This document shows positions 36,668 through 43,975 of a DNA stretch of 64,000 nt, in pieces (positions within the stretch are counted from its first letter, which is position 1; the number at the start of each line of letters is the position of its first letter). The position numbers and the translations under genes are program-made. Below the pieces are notes generated by a model. It was not told where the DNA came from, searched no databases, and was given only the letters and a program-made list of their open reading frames with translations. The DNA comes from JBEEFP01 sp041166085 (GTDB lineage Bacteria; Actinomycetota; Acidimicrobiia; Acidimicrobiales; JAFATL01): positions 1-64,000 of the forward strand of contig JBEEFP010000089.1 of assembly GCA_041166085.1 (NCBI GenBank), given 5' to 3'.

Positions 36668-36680
36668 TGAACGATGTTCA
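36668..36680. promoter_or_regulatory. 13-base inverted repeat in the divergent promoter region
   Basis: TGAAC-GAT-GTTCA is a perfect 5-base-arm repeat between the leftward regulator (start 36618) and the rightward secreted protein. Size and position suit a LuxR-type operator, but a 5-base arm could arise by chance. Confidence 0.3.
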
Positions 36681-36703
36681 TCCGTCCCGAACGCCTTCGG
36701 GGC

Positions 36704-37606
36704 ATGCGAATGACAGAAGCGATGACCAAGAAGGCGGCCGCCGCCATTGCCGTCACGTTCCTGTTGGGCGCGCCGGGGGCAGCGCGAGCGAGTGCTGACC
36801 AGGCACGACCAGCGGGATCAGCGGTGAAGACGGTGGACGTCCACTCCAACTACGACGAGCCGGCGCCCGAGACCAACGGCGTGCGGTGCCCCGGTATCAC
36901 CACCGGCAAGGTGGACTGCCGGCTCCATGACAGCGGTGATGCGTACTTCACCGGCACGTTCGAGGGAACCGCCCACTTCGAGCTCGAGAGCATCGTCTTG
37001 ACCACGGACGAGAGGACCACGGGTGGGAAGAGCTACTACGAGGGTGACGGCAACCAGTTCGACGATGTCGTGGTCGCCGGCTGTGGGCACGGCGCCTTTC
37101 ACATGGACGAGTCCGACGGCTACATCGACTTCAACCACTACGACCCGGTGACGAACAGCGCGCCTGGCTACAACAAGTGGAGCATCCGTCCGGGCAGCGG
37201 TACCGGTGACCTCGTCGGTCTCGCCGGCGAGGGCGAGAACCACTGGACCTTCTACCTCAACGGCTACCTGCCGACGGCGGGACCGCGCGACGGCGGCAAG
37301 GGTCTGTTCACCGGCTCCGTGACGTGTCCCGGCCCTGCGCAGCCTGCAGTCCTGGAGACGCATACGCAGCCGCGCAGCTCGGCCGCTGTCGCCGAGTCGC
37401 CTCGTGGTGGATCGCGATCCGCCGTCCCGCCGTCGGACGTGCTTGCAGCGCGGACGAGCCGTGTGCAACCGGCCGCGGCCACTTCCCACGTGCCGTCAGC
37501 GCTGTCCTCGACGGGAGCGCCGATGCGAGCCTGGCTGCTCTGGGGGGTGACCCTTCTGCTCGGCGGTCTGGCCACGCGCCTCCCGCGTCGGTCGGGCGCG
37601 TCATGA
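36704..37606 (+). CDS. secreted protein with C-terminal sortase-like anchor
   Basis: About 300 residues. ATG 36704 gives MRMTEAMTKKAAAAIAVTFLLGAPGAARASA, a signal peptide; 36674 and 36710 are other in-frame starts. The mature domain (residues 45-185: FTGTFEGTAHFELESIVL, VVVAGCGHGAFHMDESDGYIDF, WSIRPGSGTGDLVGLAGEG) looks like a compact beta-barrel with two or three Cys. After a Pro/Ser-rich linker come LSSTG-AP, one hydrophobic helix (WLLWGVTLLLGGL) and RLPRRSG, the arrangement of a sortase signal. It overlaps the next secreted-protein gene. Confidence 0.72.
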   Translation: MRMTEAMTKKAAAAIAVTFLLGAPGAARASADQARPAGSAVKTVDVHSNYDEPAPETNGVRCPGITTGKVDCRLHDSGDAYFTGTFEGTAHFELESIVLTTDERTTGGKSYYEGDGNQFDDVVVAGCGHGAFHMDESDGYIDFNHYDPVTNSAPGYNKWSIRPGSGTGDLVGLAGEGENHWTFYLNGYLPTAGPRDGGKGLFTGSVTCPGPAQPAVLETHTQPRSSAAVAESPRGGSRSAVPPSDVLAARTSRVQPAAATSHVPSALSSTGAPMRAWLLWGVTLLLGGLATRLPRRSGAS

Positions 37607-38190
37607 GGCGAGCGAGGTTTGCACTTGCGCTCACGCTCTTGGCCTTCGGCGGACTGGCGACCGGAGAACACGCATCCGCGTCAGCGGCACGACAGCGTCC
37701 ACGCGCCTATGCAACGGAGGTCTCGGGTGGGTGGCTGCAACCCGGATGTGCGGCGAAGGCTCCACCGGAGGTGTCCGGGTCGTCGACGCACTTCAGTCTG
37801 ATCTGTGAGATGGCTTACACCGGGACGTGGACCGGGCACGTGATCGAGCTCATCGACGCGGACCTCGCTGCCGACGGGAGTGTCGCGGGCACCAACGACT
37901 ACTTCATCTACGCCCGCGCCGCTGCGGACAACACGTGCGGCTCGCTGCATGTGCGCGAGCACGTCACCAACGACCCGCCGCCCGACGGTTCGGCGCGGGC
38001 GGTCGGCACCATCCTCGCCGGAACGGGCGATTGGGCTGGTTCGACCGGCACGGCGTTCATCTCGGGGACGGTGCTCGGGGGCGCGGGCATAGGCGGCTAC
38101 TCGGGCTCGTGGGAGCGGCCGCTTCCGCGGACCGCGCCCTCGTCCGTCCCCTGCCTCCCACCAACTCCAGGGGTGCCGCTTGACAGGTGA
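37603..38190 (+). CDS. secreted beta-barrel protein, DUF3224/allene-oxide-cyclase-like
   Basis: A 195-residue exported protein from ATG 37603 inside the previous stop (ATGA). A signal peptide (RFALALTLLAFGGLATGEHASASA) is followed by sequence with the barrel pattern: MAYTGTWTGHVIELIDADL, GTNDYFIYARAA-N-TCGSLHVREH, then ILAGTGDWAGSTGTAFISG, as in DUF3224-like proteins. A Cys pair and a Pro-rich tail end it. It probably works outside the cell alongside its upstream neighbour. Family placement is by pattern only. Confidence 0.68.
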   Translation: MRRARFALALTLLAFGGLATGEHASASAARQRPRAYATEVSGGWLQPGCAAKAPPEVSGSSTHFSLICEMAYTGTWTGHVIELIDADLAADGSVAGTNDYFIYARAAADNTCGSLHVREHVTNDPPPDGSARAVGTILAGTGDWAGSTGTAFISGTVLGGAGIGGYSGSWERPLPRTAPSSVPCLPPTPGVPLDR

Positions 38191-38204
38191 CCATATGGTC
38201 ACCT
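38185..38204. promoter_or_regulatory. perfect 20-base palindrome, probable ArsR operator
   Basis: AGGTGACCATATGGTCACCT is its own reverse complement. It lies directly before the likely GTG start (38208) of an ArsR-type regulator and overlaps the end of the previous gene. Autoregulation by blocking this site is the simplest reading. Confidence 0.72.
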
Positions 38205-38207
38205 ATC

Positions 38208-38972
38208 GTGGCCCGCGTGGATGACGTGTTCAAGGCGCTGGCCGATCCGACACGACGGAGCCTGCTCGACGAGCTGTTCCGCCATGACGGGCAGACGCTG
38301 ACCGAGCTCGAGGCGCGCTTCGACATGACCCGGTTCGGTGTCATGAAGCACCTCAAGCTCCTGGAGGAGGCGGGGCTCGTGGTCAGCAAGCGACGCGGCC
38401 GCGAGAAGCTCCACTTCCTGAACCCGGTGCCGATCCGCCTCGTCCACGACCGATGGGTGAGCAAGTACGCCGAGCCCTGGACCGCAGCGCTCAGCGACAT
38501 CAAGCAGCGACTGGAGAATCCGATGGAGAAGGTGTTCGAGATCTACATCAAGACCACGCCCGAGCGGCTGTGGGAGGCGATCACCGACAGCGAGATCCGT
38601 GCCAAGTACCAGTTCGGGAACAACGTCACGTCGGACTGGAAGGAGGGCACACGCTGGGAGATGACCAACCCGGGCGCGCCCGACGTCCTCGCCGACGGCG
38701 AGACCCTCGAGGCCGATCCGCCCCGCCGCCTCGTCGTGAGCTTCAACGCGCGTTGGGGGGACGACGTGCAGCGCGAAGGCACGTCGCGCGTCACGTGGGA
38801 CATCGAGCCGGTGGGCGACTCGTGCCGCCTGATGGTCACCCACGACCAGCTGCACGAAGGCGCCAACGACCAGCTCTACGGTGGCTGGCCCATGATCCTG
38901 TCCGGCCTGAAGACGTGGTTGGAGACGGGCGAGACGCTGACGACTCCCGGCTCGCTCATGTACAGCAGCTGA
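38208..38972 (+). CDS. ArsR winged-helix regulator fused to an AHSA1/SRPBCC domain
   Basis: About 254 residues. GTG 38208 (VARVDDVFKALADPTRR) is preferred; 38187 would place the operator inside the gene. Residues 1-95 are an ArsR-like winged helix (ADPTRRSLLDELF, LTELEARFDMTRFGVMKHLKLLEEAGLV). Residues 105-250 form a START-like AHSA1 domain (FEIYIKTTPERLWEAITDSEIRAKYQFG ... LETGETL). Such fusions are known; the ligand of the hydrophobic pocket is unknown. It is likely autoregulated through the adjacent palindrome and possibly leaderless. Confidence 0.87.
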   Translation: MARVDDVFKALADPTRRSLLDELFRHDGQTLTELEARFDMTRFGVMKHLKLLEEAGLVVSKRRGREKLHFLNPVPIRLVHDRWVSKYAEPWTAALSDIKQRLENPMEKVFEIYIKTTPERLWEAITDSEIRAKYQFGNNVTSDWKEGTRWEMTNPGAPDVLADGETLEADPPRRLVVSFNARWGDDVQREGTSRVTWDIEPVGDSCRLMVTHDQLHEGANDQLYGGWPMILSGLKTWLETGETLTTPGSLMYSS

Positions 38973-38990
38973 GCCAAGACCGCCGACGCG

Positions 38991-39740
38991 TCAGCGCGAC
39001 GGAGCGAGGGTCTGCAGTCGGTCGCGCAGCCATTGCGCGTCGTGCACGGCGTTGGCGTACCAGTCGTTGTTGAAGTAGGCGTACACGTCCTCGCCGGCGG
39101 CCAGGCGCGCGGCCAGTCGGTCGGCGTCGGCCGCCAGACGCTTCTTCGGATAGGCGCCCTGATAGGGCGCGGCGACGGCGTTCGGCCCGTGGAACCGCTC
39201 GTAGGCCCAGTCGGTCGTGTGCACGTCGGGATGGTCGGCGAGCAGGTCGTGGTGGCACAGCGCGGCGCCGTGCTTCTCGAGCACCGCGTACGTGTCGTCG
39301 TGCAGCCACGTCGGGTCGCGGAGCTCGACGGCCCAGCGCATGGTCCTCGGGCACAGGGCGAGGAACCCGTCGAGGCGCTCGGTGTTGCGCTTCCACCGCG
39401 GCGGCAGCTGCACCAGTGTGGGGCCGAGGCTCGCGCCCAGCCGCTCGGCGCGGTCGAGGTGGTTGGGCAACCACGACGCCGCGTCGCGCAGCTTCATGCG
39501 GTGCGACCCGAACTGCCCGAGCTTGATGGCGTAGACGAACCCCTGCGGCGCCTGCCGGGCCCAACCCTCGACCGTCTCCGGCGGCGGCAGCCGATAGAAG
39601 GTGTTGTTGATCTCGACGGTGTCGAACAGTCCGGCGTAGTGCTCGAACCACAGGCGCACGGGCAGCTTCTCGGGGTAGACGAGTCCTCGCCAGTCCTTGT
39701 ACTGCCAGCCCGAGCAGCCGACGCGCGCTTCACCCGCCAT
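38991..39740 (-). CDS. DUF72 family protein (YecE-like)
   Basis: A 249-residue TIM-barrel-like DUF72 protein; function is not established in the family. ATG 39740 gives MAGEARVGCSGWQYKDWRG, the family's standard opening. FDTVEINNTFYRLPPPETVEGWA, FVYAIKLGQFGSHRMKL, LVQLPPRWKRN, VELRDPTWL and VYAYFNNDWYANAV follow in order. It converges with the ArsR/AHSA1 gene 18 bases away and follows the glycosyltransferase genes, 10 bases behind the first. Complete and ordinary. Confidence 0.92.
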   Translation of the reverse strand: MAGEARVGCSGWQYKDWRGLVYPEKLPVRLWFEHYAGLFDTVEINNTFYRLPPPETVEGWARQAPQGFVYAIKLGQFGSHRMKLRDAASWLPNHLDRAERLGASLGPTLVQLPPRWKRNTERLDGFLALCPRTMRWAVELRDPTWLHDDTYAVLEKHGAALCHHDLLADHPDVHTTDWAYERFHGPNAVAAPYQGAYPKKRLAADADRLAARLAAGEDVYAYFNNDWYANAVHDAQWLRDRLQTLAPSR

Positions 39741-39750
39741 CGACGGTGCC

Positions 39751-40887
39751 TTACCCGTGACGGGCGCGGTCCACGCTGTCGGCGTACGCCCCGGCCACGG
39801 CGGCGGGCGAACACCGGGTCGCGATCCGCTCCGCCAACGGCGCCGCTCGCGCTCGAGCCGCCGCACCCGCTTCGAACACCTCTCGCAGCAGCGCGGCGCC
39901 GTGGTCGACGGACGGCTCGGCCCAGTGCTGATCGGGCGTGTACGACGCGTCGGGGCTGTCGACGGCCACGACCTCATGGTCGACGCGCCAGGCTGCGTCG
40001 GCGTCGAGCCAGTCGAGCTGACCGCCGAAGCCGGTCATGACCACCGGGTTCCCGTACGCGGCCGCGTCGAACCCGCCCAGGCCCCAACCCTCCGAGCGAC
40101 AGAGCGACACGAAGCAATCGCCCCGCGTGTGGAGGCCGGCGATGGCAGCGTCCTCGAGGTCGAGGGTCGTGAGCTCGACGGCAGGAGCGGCCGGCCCGCC
40201 GTGGACCGCGGCGAGACGGGCCAGGGCCCCCGCCGTCGTCCCCGGCGCGGCCCGGCTCAGCGGTGGCAAACCGCGGTAGGTCCAGTCCCGCCACGACGTC
40301 TTGACGACGAGCAGCACCGGGTCGTCACGGGTGAAGGCCTGCAGGAAGGCGCGCACCGTGAGGTCGAGGGCCTTGCGCACCGTCCACTGGCCGATGGTGT
40401 AGAAGACGAACGTCTCGGGGTCGATGCCGGCCCACGCCTCGCGGGTGCCGGCGTGCACCTCCGGGGCCACATGGGGGACGACCACGACCGGGGTCGAGAC
40501 GCCGGCGGCGCGCATCACCTCGGCGTTCCACCGGCACGGCACGATGAGCAGGTCAGGCACCTCGAGCAGCGCGGGCCAATGCCCGGGGAGCCGGTCGGTC
40601 TCCCACACCGTCTGGCCGACGTGGAACCCGTCCGGCCACCACCGCTTCACCCACGGGAAGTACTCCGGGACGACTTGGGCGACAACGGTGTCGAAGGAAC
40701 CTCTCGGGGGGTCCACCGGGGAATGGGGCAGCCCGTCGGCCGTCGGTCGGTCGGCGCGCATCGGCGACCAGGTCAACGCCACGCCGGCCGCGGCCAGCGC
40801 GTCGCGGCAGCGGGCCCCGGCGACCGCGTAGCCGGAGATCTCGTCGAGCGAGACATAGTTGCAGCGGCCGAGGGCGCCGACGTTCAC
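39751..40887 (-). CDS. glycosyltransferase, GT4-like
   Basis: A 378-residue GT-B glycosyltransferase from GTG 40887, which overlaps the stop of the next gene upstream (GTGA). VNVGALGRCNYVSLDEISGYAVAG starts the N-terminal Rossmann domain. The C-terminal donor-binding region has SLCRSEGWGLGGFDAAAYGNPVVMTGFGG, the E-x7-E motif of GT4 with Asp for the second Glu. Donor and acceptor are unknown. It forms a leftward pair with the GT32-like gene, back to back with the PqqD/peptide genes. Confidence 0.84.
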   Translation of the reverse strand: MNVGALGRCNYVSLDEISGYAVAGARCRDALAAAGVALTWSPMRADRPTADGLPHSPVDPPRGSFDTVVAQVVPEYFPWVKRWWPDGFHVGQTVWETDRLPGHWPALLEVPDLLIVPCRWNAEVMRAAGVSTPVVVVPHVAPEVHAGTREAWAGIDPETFVFYTIGQWTVRKALDLTVRAFLQAFTRDDPVLLVVKTSWRDWTYRGLPPLSRAAPGTTAGALARLAAVHGGPAAPAVELTTLDLEDAAIAGLHTRGDCFVSLCRSEGWGLGGFDAAAYGNPVVMTGFGGQLDWLDADAAWRVDHEVVAVDSPDASYTPDQHWAEPSVDHGAALLREVFEAGAAARARAAPLAERIATRCSPAAVAGAYADSVDRARHG

Positions 40888-41732
40888 CGGCCGACGTCGA
40901 GGGCGAGCTCCACCCCGGGGAGGAACGGACGGGCGAGCCGGGCGAGAGTGGTGTCGGCCGCGCGCAGGTGCTCCTCGGTGATGGCGCCCGCGTGCACGTC
41001 GCTGAAGTCGCGCCGGGTCTCTTCCCACCACAGGTGGCTCCACAGGTGCACGCTCAGGGCCGGGCCCGGATCGCCCTCGCCCTCGAGCAGCTCGACCACC
41101 CCAGCGCGGTCGGAGCCGAACGGGAAGAACGTCGCGGGCGGCTCGACGTGCACGGCGTGCGGCAGGCGACGCGTCAGCTCGTCGCCGAGGAACCCCGAAT
41201 GGTTGCTCCATGTCCCGTTCATGGCATCGGCCATCTCGTCCCGCCACGCCGTCGCGAACTCGGATCCCGGCTCGGCCATGAGCAGGGCGTTGCAGATCGA
41301 CGTGCGCAGCTCGCCCGTCCGTTCGTCGCGTACCGGCGCCTCGCGGCCGAGCACGAACGGGTGCTCGAACAGGTCGGACGGGAACGGGCGCAAGAAGAGC
41401 GTGTCGATGTCGGCGTAGACGCCGCCCGTCTCGATAAGGGCGTCGAGGCGCACGAAGTCGGCGTGGTGGGCGTAGCGGTAGCGGGCGGGGACGTGGCGTT
41501 CGTCGCCGGCCATCTCCTCCACCGACGGAACCAGGTCGACGCGGTGCAGCGTGAGGTGGGGACGGGCGAGGTCCCAGTAGAGGCCGTACGGGAGGTAGCG
41601 GTAGTGGAGGTGGATCGTCTCGGGCTCGAGGACCCGCCGGCACGATTCGACCGCGAGGTAGTGGAGGAGGTGGAAAGGTTCGTGCTGTTCACGCAGCCCG
41701 AAGACGAAGTGGGCTACCCGCGGCACCGGCAC
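40884..41732 (-). CDS. glycosyltransferase with DXD motif, GT32-like
   Basis: A 282-residue enzyme from ATG 41732 (MPVPRVAHFVFGL). YRYAHHADFVRLDALIETGGVYADIDTLFLRPF near residues 85-117 carries the D-x-D sugar-nucleotide site typical of capsular-polysaccharide/GT32 enzymes. It overlaps the GT4-like gene by four bases. Its start is 20 bases from the divergent PqqD-like gene, so one compact promoter region may serve both directions, linking the sugar enzymes with the peptide genes. Confidence 0.86.
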   Translation of the reverse strand: MPVPRVAHFVFGLREQHEPFHLLHYLAVESCRRVLEPETIHLHYRYLPYGLYWDLARPHLTLHRVDLVPSVEEMAGDERHVPARYRYAHHADFVRLDALIETGGVYADIDTLFLRPFPSDLFEHPFVLGREAPVRDERTGELRTSICNALLMAEPGSEFATAWRDEMADAMNGTWSNHSGFLGDELTRRLPHAVHVEPPATFFPFGSDRAGVVELLEGEGDPGPALSVHLWSHLWWEETRRDFSDVHAGAITEEHLRAADTTLARLARPFLPGVELALDVGR

Positions 41733-41752
41733 CGCGCCGACGATAATCAGCC

Positions 41753-42013
41753 ATGGCGTCGACTCAACCCACCATGGCCGAGGAGCTGGAGATCCACGAG
41801 GCGGACGACGGTCTCGTCGTCTACGACGGGGCGCGTGACCGGGTGCACCACCTCAACGCGACGGCGGGCGTGATCCTGCAGCTCTGCGACGGCAGCCACG
41901 ACGTCGAGGCCATCGCCGACTTCGTCGCCCGCGGCTTCGGTCTCGACGAACCTCCCGTCGACGAGACCCGCACGACGGTGGAACGCTTCACCGAGGAAGG
42001 GCTCGTCACCTGA
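41753..42013 (+). CDS. PqqD-like peptide-binding (RRE) protein
   Basis: An 86-residue winged-helix protein of the PqqD/RRE fold, used to hold precursor peptides for modification. The pattern LEIHEADDGLVVYDGARDRVHHLNATAGVILQLCDGSHDVEAIADFV, then a terminal FTEEGLV, is diagnostic. ATG 41753 opens a rightward row of four genes. The 83-residue peptide two genes downstream is the obvious substrate candidate. No radical SAM or other known modifying enzyme is present here. Confidence 0.84.
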   Translation: MASTQPTMAEELEIHEADDGLVVYDGARDRVHHLNATAGVILQLCDGSHDVEAIADFVARGFGLDEPPVDETRTTVERFTEEGLVT

Positions 42014-42030
42014 GCGCCTGGGTCCGGCGG

Positions 42031-42621
42031 GTGCTCAGCCACACCGTCGAGGTCGACTGCAGCGAACCGCCGGTGCTCGCGGGGCTGGGTGCGCCGGACG
42101 TGTCCGCCGACGCGTCCAGCGGTGGCCGCCGCCTGCACTACACGGTGACCGCCGCCGCAGGCGGCTACGACGTCGAGGAGAACGGCGACTGGCTGGCGAC
42201 GACCGCGGGCTCCAAGGTGGCCGAGGTCATCGGTGACCGGGTCGTACGCACCGTCGTCGACTACCTCGGCCGGGCCGGCTGGTTGATCCTGGCTGGGACA
42301 GTCGAGGAGACCGACCCGACGACGTCGTCGGTGGTCCTCGGTCCCGGCCGGGTGGTGGCCGCTCGGGGCGGCCGTCTCGTCGATCCGGGCTGGCCGGCGA
42401 TCGAGCTCGACCGCGTGGTGGTCGGCGAGCCCCTGTCTGCCGGCGCGTCGTTGGAGGCGATCCTGGCCTGGGCCGTGCCGTCGCCCCTTCCCCGAGGTGC
42501 GGCCGTCCGCGAGGCGGCTGCGATGTTGCGCGCCGGGATCGATGTGCGGGAGCGGTTGGAGCACCACGACCGGCCCGATGCGTTACCATCCCGCGGCATA
42601 CCGAGAGGGAGACTGCCATGA
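42031..42621 (+). CDS. unknown protein of the PqqD/peptide row
   Basis: A 196-residue soluble protein from GTG 42031; a CTG at 42010 overlapping the preceding stop is possible and would add seven residues. I do not recognise it. GYDVEENGDW, VIGDRVVRTVVDYL, WLILAGTVEETDP and VVLGPGRVVAARGGRLVDPGW give a beta-rich first half. HPr-kinase-like proteins often accompany PqqD proteins, but no Walker A loop is visible, so that identity would need a degenerate version. It overlaps the next gene by four bases. Confidence 0.6.
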   Translation: MLSHTVEVDCSEPPVLAGLGAPDVSADASSGGRRLHYTVTAAAGGYDVEENGDWLATTAGSKVAEVIGDRVVRTVVDYLGRAGWLILAGTVEETDPTTSSVVLGPGRVVAARGGRLVDPGWPAIELDRVVVGEPLSAGASLEAILAWAVPSPLPRGAAVREAAAMLRAGIDVRERLEHHDRPDALPSRGIPRGRLP

Positions 42622-42869
42622 GCGACGATGAACTCCGCGAGGTGGAGATGGGGCGGCGGGCCCTGGTCAAGAAGCTGCTGGCAGGGGCCGTCGCTGCTCC
42701 GCTGATCGTGTCCTTCGGGCTCGACAGCGTCGCGGGCGCCGGGCCGAGCATCGGCCCGAACCAGACCTTCGGCAACCAGTTCGACATCAACACGCGCGGG
42801 CTCAAGAAGCAGATCAAGCAGTTCGCGCACGACGCACAGCACTTCGGCAACCAGATCTTCCTGCCGTAG
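42618..42869 (+). CDS. 83-residue peptide with twin-arginine-like leader, possible modified-peptide precursor
   Basis: ATG 42618 lies inside the previous stop. After an acidic start (MSDDELREVEMG) come RRALVKKLLAGAVAAPLIVSFGLDSVAGA, resembling a short Tat or Sec leader. The remaining about 40 residues have two FGNQ copies (TFGNQFDI and HFGNQIFLP) and an amphipathic Lys/Gln helix between them; there is no Cys. In context with a PqqD-like protein and glycosyltransferases it could be a RiPP precursor or a small exported glycoprotein. Neither is proven. Confidence 0.65.
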   Translation: MSDDELREVEMGRRALVKKLLAGAVAAPLIVSFGLDSVAGAGPSIGPNQTFGNQFDINTRGLKKQIKQFAHDAQHFGNQIFLP

Positions 42870-42967
42870 GCCCTCTCCTCACCGCCGCGCTGATCGTCCG
42901 CGACGAGGAGCACTTCCTCCCGGACTGCCTCGCGTCCCTCGACGGCATCGTCGACGAGGTCGTCGTC

Positions 42968-43975
42968 GTGGACACGGGGTCGGTGGACGGCTCGATCGCC
43001 GTCGCAGAGGCCTCGGGCGCGCGCGTGTCGCACCGGGCATGGACCGACGACTTCTCCGCCGCCCGCAACGCCGCGCTCGACCAGGCGACGGGCGACTGGA
43101 TCCTCTACATCGACGCCGACGAACGGCTGGCGCCGACCTCACGTGCCGCCGTCGAGCACCTGCTCACCAGCGGGCGGGAGGTCGCCTTCCGTGTGCTGTT
43201 CCGGCCGGTGGTCGGCGCGACCCCGTACCGGGAGTTCCGGCTCTGGCGCAACGATCCCGCCATCCGGTTCTGCAACGTCATCCACGAGACGGTCATCCCC
43301 GCCATCACCGCGGTGGGCGAGCGTGACGACCGACCGATCGGCGTGACCGACGTCGTGCTCCTGGAGCACGTTGGTTACGAGGGCGAGCAGACGCGCAAGC
43401 ACCTGCGCAATCTCCCGCTCCTCCGCCGCCAGGTCGTGCTCACGCCCGAGAACCTGTTCGTCTGGCACCACCTGGCGCGTGTCCTGCGGGGGCTCGGGTT
43501 CGACGCCGAGGCGGAGCGGGCGCTCGTCAGCGCGGTGGAAGTGGCGCGGGCCAAGCCCGGCGTCGACCCGCTCGGCGTGCTCGCCTACAGCGACCTGATC
43601 GCCGTGCACATGGAAGCGGGGCGGCCCGTGCGGCCCCTGCTGGCCGAAGCGCGCGGGCGGTATCCGGACAACTGGGTGCTGGCCGGGCTCGAGGGCCGGT
43701 TGCTCATCGACGAGGAGCGCTACGAGGAAGCGGTGGCGCTGTTCGAGCGGATCGCAGCAGTGCGGGTGGGCGAGCTCCCCGACTTCGGGCCCTCCTACGA
43801 CCAGCGCATCTTCGGCGAGCTGGCGCATCACCATCGGGCCATCGGTCTCTTCCGGCTCGGTCGGTACGAGGAGGCGGCGGCGGCGTGGGGCGAGGCCGAG
43901 CGGTTGGCCGCCGACCCCGAGGCGGGCTACCGCGCCCGCCGCCAGCTGGCCGAGGCCCGGGCCCGCGTCAGCTGA
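42968..43975 (+). CDS. GT2 glycosyltransferase fused to TPR repeats; start uncertain
   Basis: A GT-A family-2 enzyme with C-terminal TPR-like helices (EERYEEAVALFERIAAV, RLGRYEEAAAAWGEAERL). The conserved opening LTAALIVRDEEHFLPDCLASL and VVVVDTGSVDGS is encoded from about 42872, before GTG 42968, but no ATG, GTG or TTG is in frame back through the preceding gene. Translation may begin at a rare codon near 42866-42890, coupled to the stop of the peptide gene at 42867-42869. LYIDADE carries the metal-binding DAD. The listed start is only the first canonical codon. Likely partner of the peptide genes. Confidence 0.78.
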   Translation: MDTGSVDGSIAVAEASGARVSHRAWTDDFSAARNAALDQATGDWILYIDADERLAPTSRAAVEHLLTSGREVAFRVLFRPVVGATPYREFRLWRNDPAIRFCNVIHETVIPAITAVGERDDRPIGVTDVVLLEHVGYEGEQTRKHLRNLPLLRRQVVLTPENLFVWHHLARVLRGLGFDAEAERALVSAVEVARAKPGVDPLGVLAYSDLIAVHMEAGRPVRPLLAEARGRYPDNWVLAGLEGRLLIDEERYEEAVALFERIAAVRVGELPDFGPSYDQRIFGELAHHHRAIGLFRLGRYEEAAAAWGEAERLAADPEAGYRARRQLAEARARVS

